Shown one piece after another: positions 55,713 through 64,000 of a stretch of 64,000 bases of DNA. Below the pieces are notes generated by a model that saw only the letters and a list, made by a program, of their open reading frames with translations, ran no database searches and was not told the DNA's origin. Each line of letters starts with the position of its first letter. Positions within the stretch are counted from its first letter, which is position 1. Source of the DNA: Trema orientale (lineage: Eukaryota > Streptophyta > Magnoliopsida > Rosales > Cannabaceae); contig JXTC01000465.1 in NCBI GenBank assembly GCA_002914845.1, positions 82,415-146,414 on the forward strand, in the 5' to 3' direction. Made by a program: the position numbers and the translations under genes.

Positions 55713-57411
55713 TTTGTATCGTATGATTGTGTCGTGTAGAAAATTGCCGGCCAAGAACATAGTTATCTATATGCTATTGGTTATGTTAATTCGTTCACAA
55801 TAGCTCGATGCTCGATATTTTGAGTGTAAGTAGATCTGAGCTAAACTTTATATAATAAACTGATCGGATCTCTATGTTATGTACACTGTATAAAGTAGTG
55901 CAGTTGATTTCTAAGGATTTTATTGTACGGTGCACGGAATAATTAATTAATTGTTAAGAGTTTTGTCATTAGATTTTCTATCATATTTACACTTTTTGGT
56001 AGGTATTCTATACAACAAAAATCATTTTGCTTTCAGTATGGGAACTTTTAAGTGCCAATCTACTGACCTAACGATATATGTAAACGTTATATTTGGGGAA
56101 AAATATAAGAGATAGAGTAGGCAAACACCAAATCACCATATATACACCCAAATATTTAAGAAAGGCATATGCATCTTTGTTCGGAGTCCACAACTAGTAT
56201 ATCCATTAATCATGGTCCCTCCTTGTCACTGATCTCCTACCCTCGAAATACTTTTTAGTGACATGTTTGAAATGCTTTTCAGTGACATATTTATTAATTC
56301 GAATGAAACGAATCCTAAATCGTAATAGTTCGAAGAGAAATAAGAAAGAGAATACAAAATTGATTCATTCATTCCTAGTTTAACTAATTTTGTAAAGAAT
56401 TTACCACAATTTATGTCACAAATAGTTAATTAAACACATGAATAAATAGAAAAGTACAAAAATACTTTCCTAATTTCCACGGTCTATTCCACATTAGTAA
56501 AGGCCTAAGAGTAAATGATTACTATTACGGTTTTTGGAGACGTAGGAGCGATGTAAAAGCAAGGTACAAGGAGAAGTTGATTTGCCTTGGTGGGATTCTA
56601 CTCTGGATTTATTGCTAATAGGTTAAGATTTAGAACTTCATAACAACTCCAACAAATTCAAGCTAACTCCAATAATCAAGCTAGAGTGATTAGCTGGAAA
56701 CCACACCAATACTTTGTTTTAACAACTTTATGCTCTCACTTATTTTGATTAAAGATGGCCAGCTGGGCTACTTAAAAGTTAAAAATCACTCTAGTTTTCT
56801 TTTCCTTTTGTTATACTATGCTTGATTATTTTAAATTATTATGTAAAAAGAAAAAGAAAATACACAACTTACATGTTCCTGAGTCAGTCGTTTATGTTCA
56901 AGCCAGATTGGCCGCAAATACATTGGGCCTGCCATTTCAAACAGAAAAACAAGTACCAGACCAAGCGCCAATGTACGAGAGAAATAATTGGGTGTAAAAG
57001 GGCCAAAGGTACCCTTGTACTTAGAGAGCAGGGATGGTGGGAGCCCACCCCGCCACCCCTGAAAGTCTTTCATTTATTTATTTTCTTTTTTTTGGAGGAA
57101 ACAGCCTTTTAAAGTTTTAAAATTATTGATTGATAAGCGTGGTGCTGGAGTTATATTTATTAATTTCTATCAACAAAGGAAAAAAAAATTGGAGCTTTCG
57201 TAACAAGAGAATAAATGTATGATCTATGTAGTACTGCTTACTTGGTGGGTTTTGGTAGCAAGAGACTACATGTATTATTTGCCAACCATCCACGATAAAA
57301 TACATTTTAAAACAAGACAATAAAGTAAAACTCAACCAGAAAAAGGAAAAGGATCAATGACTAAAAAAGAAATAATATTTTTCCAAAAGTATGCATCTTG
57401 TCTGCATGTTA

Positions 57412-57674
57412 ACCAAAATTCCAAAATTTTAAATTTGATTAAATAGATTTCTATTTTTAAAATTTTATAACTAAATGTCCAGGTATATATATTTTTACAC
57501 TTAGTAGATACACATATTTATCAATTTTAGTTACTGTACTGAAATGCACTGAATATATAATTTTTTATACTTGGTATGTAAAATTTTACACTTAGTATAT
57601 AAACATATATACCAGACATTTTGCTATAACATTTGACAAAGAGACATTTACTGAAATTGAGCCCAAAATTTGGT
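57412..57674. mobile_element. Inverted-repeat element (MITE-like)
   Basis: Left words AACTAAATGTCCAGGTATAT and, from the right on the other strand, AGCAAAATGTCTGGTATATA are inverted relatives. The similarity continues outward through ATTTTATA and CCAAAATTTT-type blocks to the ends. About 260 bp, AT-rich, noncoding. Boundaries are approximate and no target duplication was established. Confidence 0.5.
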
Positions 57675-59404
57675 CATATTTCTATAACTCCCAAGCTTAA
57701 AACCACTTCTTGTTTAGAGTTGTGTTTATTAGTTCAAATAACTTTCTAAAAAGAAACTATAATGACAACAAATTGACTGATTCAAATTTAAAGAATATCT
57801 TATTCTAAATATTTTTTTTCCCCCCTTTACACTAAACCGGATTACACCGGACCCCAGAAATTGTACATACTCAAGAACTTGCTAGATTCAAGGATACCAT
57901 TTTTAGTCTTTCAAAACAAAAAAAAACACTATTTTTAGTGATGAAAATAATTATGTAAAGGAAATTTTTTTACATGGACATATGGTTAAGGCAAAGATTT
58001 GGGCCCACAGCTTCACCACTACAACAAATATTTGAATCAACTCATTGAAAGGGGTTAAAGATTCTGTCACATAGCTTTCATGGATCCCACCATGACTGCC
58101 CAACTGACCAACCCAATAGATCCCTCTGCATAAACACAGTATTCACATTATCCCAAAAGGGTTGTGTTAAACATAAAAAATAAGATTAAAAAAAACAAAG
58201 GATCAAAATGTTGCAAAAATGCATCCAAAGGCAACAAAAGCAAAGGCACTCTTGCCGTGGATCATGGGGATATATTAGTTTTGGTAAAATTTGGAGAGAG
58301 ACAGTAGATGGAAATGGACAACTGAAAAGTATCAAATTTGACCTTTAGAGATAGAGCTGGTTGTCTCTATTTGAAGGTCAAGTTTTCAAAACCTGGAAGA
58401 TGAGACCCTTTAGATTGAAATTATTATTACTCAACTGTTTTGTCTTGACTATTGTTCTGTGATAATGTGAATAATGATACACAAGAGATCACGATTCAGA
58501 AGCTGAGAGTTGAAAAAAAATAGTAATAAAAACAAGTTCAGGATGGAGACCCTTTTGTAGTCCCATGTGCCCTCCCCACCGTGCACTGATTGCTGTCCCA
58601 ACCAATTCACCGTTGGGATATTCTGGCCAGTGGCCACTATATTTATCACTCATTCAACACCTTCTAATGTGAACTAATGTGAAAACAAAACAATGAATGT
58701 TAATAATTAATCGACTCTGCAGGGTTATGAAGTTCCACGTGCAATGCAGCGTGCTAGCATAGCATCGTGGATCCTAGGAGCAACGCTATAAGGTACTTGT
58801 GATACTAATATTGAGCCCTTTAGCATTTTTCTGGGTCCTACACTATAGTGACAGCGCCATAGCGTGGTCATGTATGTGGTGTTCTTAGCACCATTGGACA
58901 TCGGTGATAAAAGTCTATCACTTTTGAAAATTGGAAATAAAGACACTGTAGCCTAGAATAGCATATCATTTGAATTAGTACATAGGCTTTAGATCTCTCC
59001 TGCCATGCCAAGAAGGGTACACCTATCTTAGAATAAATTGAGGTCGACATCATGTACAAAGCAAATCCAATATAACCATGGTGATAATTTATGTCATTGT
59101 TCACAAAGACATCATGAGTTCATACAAGAATCCCAAGTTTGGGTTAAGCAAACATGTCTAGATTGTCATTTCCTAATATTAGAATGCCTTAAAAGAGGAT
59201 GTATGTATCCTTCTGGTGTGTCAATGAACAAGATAATGGTATACATGAACAGTAATGCCACAAGCAATCATCAGAATCACTGAATTAGCAAGCATCGCAA
59301 AAATTTTCAAAGAGGAAAAACTAAACCAACCTGCCAAACTCCGGTGAATCGATTAATATAATCAAACACAAAATAATAAAGAATATACCTCTCATCGTTT
59401 CCAC

Positions 59405-60511
59405 TCATACCCCTTGGGTTTTCCCCATCCATGGCAAGTCCATATTCAGAGAAGAAGGCATACCAGTCTCTGTATCAGTTGAAGTCGAAAACTTTCCCTT
59501 CTTAGACCAAAGCCAGATCTTGGAAACAGAATAGCTCTCACCTTTACTTACACTGCTAATCTTCTTTCCCTCTAAATCACCATCATCTGTAGGATTACCT
59601 TGTTCTGTTCCTTTACTTGGCCTAATGTCTTGGCCTTGACGATCTTTGCATAAGGTAACCCGGAGAACTGAGTCACCAAGTACATACTGATAAGAGCCCA
59701 TAGAATAACATCTTCTTGCATCCAAATTACTGCTACTGGTCTCCCCAGTCCCGGACTCCCCCACCTCAGCATTCACCTTTCTGAATTTACCAAGTCTCAC
59801 AGGCAAAACACCCTTTGCAGCAACAGGAGTTTCTTCAATCTCTACTGTTTTCTGGGTAGAGGTGAACCCACCAATACCATTAACAGAACGCCCATCTTCT
59901 TCCCGAAAATCATCGAAATCGAAAATCGGGTTTTCAATAGAATAGCCAGGCGTGAAGAGGGTTCCTCTACAAAGAGGACATGTTGAGTTCGTGAGGAGCC
60001 AAGTGTCTATGCAATTGATGTGGAAAGCATGGCTACACATAGGGAGCAATCTGAGCTTGTCCTTTTGAGAAAACTCACACAAACAAACAGCACAATCAAA
60101 CGGCTCTTTCAGACCCACAAGCTCTCTATACTGGAAAACTGGAAGAGCATCTATGAAAGCTTGATCCAAGCCAGAATCATGGAGGTGGAAGAGTTGTTGG
60201 AGCTGTCTCTGAAGAGCATCAGACGTCGAAAGTTCTGGGTATCTATTAGATTGAGAAGAAGCTGATGAAGATGGATGCTTGATGAGAAATCTCACAAGCA
60301 GGTGGAGCAGACCAGATATGAAGAACAGTACAGCTAAAATCACAATGATAAAGAGCACAGCAGGACTTATTCTTGTACCAGATGATGATGCTGGTGATGG
60401 TGATTCTTTATGAAAACCACCAGTATAGGGAGATGAAGAAACAGGAGCAAATGGAGGAGGGTAGCCCAAGTAACCATCTTTTTGCAAGATTTGAAGCTGA
60501 ATCCGAGCCAT
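59405..60511 (-). CDS. ATL46: RING-H2 E3 ubiquitin ligase, ATL46 type
   Basis: An intronless gene of 368 codons, as is usual for ATL ligases. Seen: a Pro/Ser-rich N-terminus, one membrane helix at about 50-74 (AVLFIIVILAVLFFISGLLH), the ATL GLD motif (DSGLDQAFIDALPVF, about 112-126), and a RING-H2 finger at 140-181 with the order C140-C143, C159, H161, H164, C167, C178-C181 (CAVCLCEF, CSHAFHINCIDTW, CPLCRG). The C-terminal tail carries LDARRCYSMGSYQYVLGDS and SVSKIWLWSKK, both shared with Arabidopsis ATL46 (At5g40250) from memory. Known: ATLs are membrane-bound ligases that use E2 enzymes of the Ubc4/5 type in stress and development. The substrate is unknown. The start is the first ATG after in-frame stops, and length is close to ATL46. 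Confidence 0.92.
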   Translation of the reverse strand: MARIQLQILQKDGYLGYPPPFAPVSSSPYTGGFHKESPSPASSSGTRISPAVLFIIVILAVLFFISGLLHLLVRFLIKHPSSSASSQSNRYPELSTSDALQRQLQQLFHLHDSGLDQAFIDALPVFQYRELVGLKEPFDCAVCLCEFSQKDKLRLLPMCSHAFHINCIDTWLLTNSTCPLCRGTLFTPGYSIENPIFDFDDFREEDGRSVNGIGGFTSTQKTVEIEETPVAAKGVLPVRLGKFRKVNAEVGESGTGETSSSNLDARRCYSMGSYQYVLGDSVLRVTLCKDRQGQDIRPSKGTEQGNPTDDGDLEGKKISSVSKGESYSVSKIWLWSKKGKFSTSTDTETGMPSSLNMDLPWMGKTQGV

Positions 60512-62860
60512 TTTTCAAAATGGGTGTCCCCCCAGAAACCACCTATTCTCTTTCTTTGATTACATTCCACAAATCATGCACATAGAATGCCCCAAAGGGA
60601 GGCCAAGACTCAAGCCCAAACAACTCGTTTTGGGGCTTGCAAAGCAGAAATGGAGACCCTTTTCCCTTCACTTGAATCCCAAAATCCCATAAAAGCTCTT
60701 AACCAGTATTTTGAACTCAGTGTAGTAGCAGTTGGCTAGAACTAGAAGCACCCCACTTCAGTTTTTGGTATTTTATCAGTTTTGAAAATGAAAAAGCTAA
60801 TATAATAAGATACAAGCTGTGACATCAAAAATATTATGATTAAACTTGTAATCCATTCACCTACCTTGATTCTGGGAAGTCCACCATTGATATGTTTTCA
60901 AGAGCTAATCCAAAACAAATGAAAAAGTGGCACCAGAAAACCCTAAAGACTCAAGCTTTTATTAAATATTACTTTATTTTTTTGAAAAAGAAAAAAAAAA
61001 ATTCTTGAGCATAAACAAAGAAGAGGAAAGTGAAAACTGTGAAAGTGAGATGCGTGTGTGTGTCTCTCTCTCTCTCCAAAAGGTGTCTCTTTCCTTTCTC
61101 TCACTAGTTCCTGATGGAACCAGAGGAAGCCAGAAGAGGGTGGCAGTAGGCAATAGTTTCCACAGTGCGAGGTAAAGAATGCCAAAAAGTGGCACTTGCG
61201 TTTAAGACCCACTTGCCCACGAGGGCGCGTGGACTGAAATGGTCAACTACAAGCGACAAAGTGCCACGCTCAAACATGGGCTTCAAAGTGGGCCTGGGCT
61301 GATTTTTAAAAAGTCGAGTCCGCACTTGTTTGTGGGCCCTAGCTTATAAGGAGGAAGGGTTCAATGGTTTAAGGTGCAGGACAATGATATATCCATTGAT
61401 GAATAGTAAATGATTAAAAAGCTAGATATTCATTTAGGTGGAAATGCGTACATCAATTTGCTGTCATTGATTATCTTGGTGTAATCTTTAATGAGCTAAA
61501 ATAATTAGTGTGTTATAAGGTCATAATTTACTGCCCGCTTACGCAACGCCTAAAAAGAAAATAGAAAACAGAACATGATTAATTTTATAAACCAAAGTCA
61601 ATGAATATATACAAGGGTTGGTTACGTTATTTCTTGTGCACTTACTCAAGGTACCCCATTGTATTGGAGATTGAGCTGAAAATATGACATTTCTTAAGCC
61701 AATTGACTTAAGATACTACTTGAATTTGTGGCCCATTTGGGTGTGTCTTGAAAGGATAACCTGAACCATGTGAACTCTCTTCTTTGTCTTAAGTCTAAAG
61801 GCAAATTAGGTGAAGAGTTTCTTAGATTAACTATGAGTCATTAGTTGGAAATTAAGAAAGCTAATACCAAAAGAGGGTGAGTTTTTGTTGTTAGGTAAGC
61901 AGGAAAACCAGCTCACATAACTGCCCTTTGATGATTATTTAGGCTTTAGAGCCACCAATGCATACCATAACCGCTTGATTAATCAGCCAAGGAAGACATA
62001 ATTTTTGGTCTGGTTAATATCTCCATGTGGGATCATTACTAGGGTAGGTTTGAGAAAATGGAAAATTAGTTAGTTGTTTGCGTTAATCTTCTCCTCTTTA
62101 TTGATTGCAGTAGATGTTCAGAGTACTACAAAGCTTTGATGACATTAATGTGCTGCTCAATACTTGATGAGTAAACCTATTATAGCCATATGCTACATAA
62201 TGTTCTATACTTTCAAACACACTGTTAGCAAATAGTACTCAACTCCATAAGTCTATATATGAGTAATCAGTATTAAGGTTTGATGGTGCTTTGGACTTTA
62301 AACCGTTGACTACTTCTAATGTTGAGCGGACACCATAATATACACATCAGTTGATTTTGGGTACTGAAAAAAAAGTCTGTTCTGGTATTAGTTTTCATCA
62401 TTTTGGCTTTGACTAGGCACTGCCTCTTATTGGGAACAGTATTGGACCAGATAACCTGGGGTCAAGTTCATGATTTATTATTACTAGTGCATGCATTACT
62501 GCCTTTAAATGACCACAATTGGTGCTCATGAAATTTTTCTTCTTTTATATAGTGGCCAGCAGCACTTGGGAAAAAAATTATTAGCATATTAGTAGTTGAA
62601 AAGGTTGCTAATACTAAAAGTGATAGCAAGGTATCTTCATCCAGGGGTGGATGTACGTTAAGGAAAGGGGGTATATATTTTAAAACAAAAATCCTTTTAT
62701 ATCTATCTAATATATATACATATATTAGGGAATATGTCATATATAGTAAAGCAAATTCCTTGTATAAATTCTTTTATTTCTGAACTTTGTCTTATTCAAA
62801 AATTAAAATTTTAGTTATTTATTTAATCCTTAATAAACACCATACACCTAATTTATATTT
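60512..62860. other. ATL46 upstream region and intergenic DNA
   Basis: The proximal part is the ATL46 leader and promoter, with a TC microsatellite at about 61059-61075. Beyond about 61.4 kb I see no gene or clear repeat. Confidence 0.5.
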
Positions 62861-63098
62861 TTCTTTAAAAATTTCTCTTTTATTATTTTTTACTTCTCCA
62901 GATTTTTCTCTTTCCTAATACATATTAAAAACCTATTTATTTCTTAAAATTTATTATTAACAATTAGCATTTATGATGTTTTCTTTAAAAATTTCTCTTT
63001 TATTATTTTTTACTTCTCCAGATTTTTCTCTTCCTTAATACTTATTAAAAACCTATTTATTTCTTAAAATTTATTATTAACAATTAGCATTTATGATG
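62861..63098. repeat. Two-copy 120-bp tandem repeat
   Basis: The block TTCTTTAAAAATTTCTCTTT, then ATTATTTTTTACTTCTCCAG and AACAATTAGCATTTATGATG, is present twice, offset by 120 bases, with very few differences. It is AT-rich and noncoding. Confidence 0.9.
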
Positions 63099-63579
63099 GC
63101 ATATTACGTTAAGTAACGTTTAAAATTGAAAAGTTAAGTTTTGTATTAAATACATGCATGTCTATGTATATATATATATATATATATATTGGTAGAACTG
63201 TCTTTATATTTTACATTTTGTATTTTCTTAAGTTTTGTAATTTATATATTTGATTATGAACTTATGAACTTTAAATATGTGTATATTATGTTGGTGACAT
63301 ATTTCAAATATTATATAATTTTTCGTCTTCAACCAGTGTGTAAATTTTTATATAGTAACAACTAATTTTCTTTAATTTTTATTTATGTTTATACCCACCC
63401 TAAAGTTAATTTCTTCGTCACCTATAAACTATCCACCAAGCTGAAAAAAACAAAGCAATGTCGGCACTGATGGATCTTATGGCTTCCTAAGAGTAAAACA
63501 AAGCCCACGTAACTCATAAAATAGAAAAATCTTATGGAGCATCACCGCCTAGGTCGGATGGTGCTCAATATATCTATAT
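63099..63579. other. Intergenic DNA with TA microsatellite
   Basis: Contains a TA run of about 22 bases near 63168-63189. Nothing else is recognised. Confidence 0.5.
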
Positions 63580-63827
63580 GGTTGCCAATTCAGTAGGTAT
63601 TTTTTTTTTTCTTTTTACTTATGTGTAGGTATTTTTTTTTAGCCATTGGATCATCATCTAATGATGATTCAACGGCTATATGAAGTGTATGAAAAGAAGT
63701 GCATTATTAATATTATTTCTCTCTCTTACTTTTTAATATAAAAAAATGTACAAAAAAAAATTTCATTGCCAAAATGAAACTTATACGTAGATAAAAAAAA
63801 AAAAAAATACATACTAGATTGGCAATC
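63580..63827 (+). mobile_element. MULE-type MITE, copy 3
   Basis: A 248-bp member of the family seen at 11711 and 13446. The left end is GGTTGCCAATTCAGTAGGTA and the right end is TACTAGATTGGCAATC. The internal GCCATTGGATCATCATCTAA and GATGATTCAACGGC pair is present. The flanks TATCTATAT and TATATATAT (9 bp, one mismatch) fit a Mutator-type target duplication in AT-rich DNA. Confidence 0.8.
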
Positions 63828-64000
63828 TATATATATATTTATATATATTTTCAAACAATGGGTGTCTAGGATTAGTATGTAACGTGCCCTCGAAAGGTTT
63901 CCTACACATTATAAGTCGCTAGTTTTTCACACTAGGGGCACGGCCACCTCAATCATTAAGTGGGGTGATTAAGTCTTACTGAATTTCATTTTAGTAATTT

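Larger units (their letters stand above)
55426..59404. other. Intergenic, transposon-derived
   Basis: About 4 kb without a supported gene. It contains a 31-bp duplication (55651-55712) and an inverted-repeat element at 57412-57674. The ORFs near 56822-57112 on both strands show no recognisable domain. Sequence next to 55500-55740 (GTCGTGT, GAACCCGAAATTAAT words) looks transposon-derived but was not assigned. Confidence 0.5.

Noticed and set aside
1..64000. CRISPR arrays, prokaryotic operons, ribosome-binding sites
   Set aside because: The window is clearly plant nuclear DNA; the direct repeats seen lack regular spacers of unique sequence.
1..64000. tRNA genes
   Set aside because: I looked for the conserved GGTTCGA-type T-loop while reading and found no segment that folds as a tRNA; a dedicated covariance search would be needed to exclude them.

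Overview
This window is nuclear DNA from a flowering plant, most likely a eudicot. The evidence is split genes with GT-AG introns, AT-rich intergenic DNA full of small terminal-inverted-repeat elements, and protein families that match Arabidopsis genes closely. The transposon flavour and a receptor kinase of the mycorrhiza-associated SPARK type suggest a woody rosid, possibly Rosaceae, but the species is an inference only.

Layout. At 1-9.2 kb there is repeat-rich DNA and one intronless glycosyltransferase (UGT90A type, +). At 9.2-10.5 kb is the tiny two-exon proteasome subunit gene SEM1/DSS1 (-). At 10.9-13.7 kb is a hAT-like element that carries a nested MULE-type MITE, followed by a second MITE copy. 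At 14.4-17.1 kb is an eight-exon SPARK-domain receptor kinase (+). At 17.6-18.4 kb is an odd tract dense in AACGACA words. At 18.7-21.0 kb is an intronless PPR gene (+), convergent with a six-exon cyclic-nucleotide-gated channel, CNGC18 (-, 21.8-25.1 kb). At 32.3-37.8 kb is an eight-exon KUP/HAK/KT potassium transporter (+), followed by a seven-exon NHL-repeat membrane protein (40.2-43.2 kb, +). CNGC18, KUP and NHL appear to be a conserved collinear block, as in Arabidopsis At5g14870-At5g14890 from memory. At 45.2-45.4 kb is a 69-codon gene (-) for a PIP-type secreted signalling peptide ending in an SGPS/GxGH motif. At 48.4 kb is a one-exon plant protein of unknown function (+).

At 49.9-51.7 kb two apparently identical 916-bp copies meet at a single N, which looks like an unmerged contig overlap rather than biology. 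At 52.2-54.2 kb is an F-box pseudogene with frameshifts, split by the 3' end of a Ty3/gypsy retrotransposon; a truncated second F-box copy lies at 55.2 kb. At 59.4-60.5 kb is a RING-H2 ubiquitin ligase of the ATL46 type (-). The last 3.5 kb is repeat-rich with a third copy of the MULE-type MITE.

The genes do not form an operon-like unit. The functional themes are ion transport (CNGC18 calcium entry, KUP potassium flux), protein turnover (SEM1, ATL46, F-box remains) and cell-surface signalling (SPARK kinase, PIP-like peptide). Exon boundaries were assigned by hand from splice consensus, reading-frame continuity and family similarity; no transcript data or database searches were available. Names of Arabidopsis counterparts come from memory.
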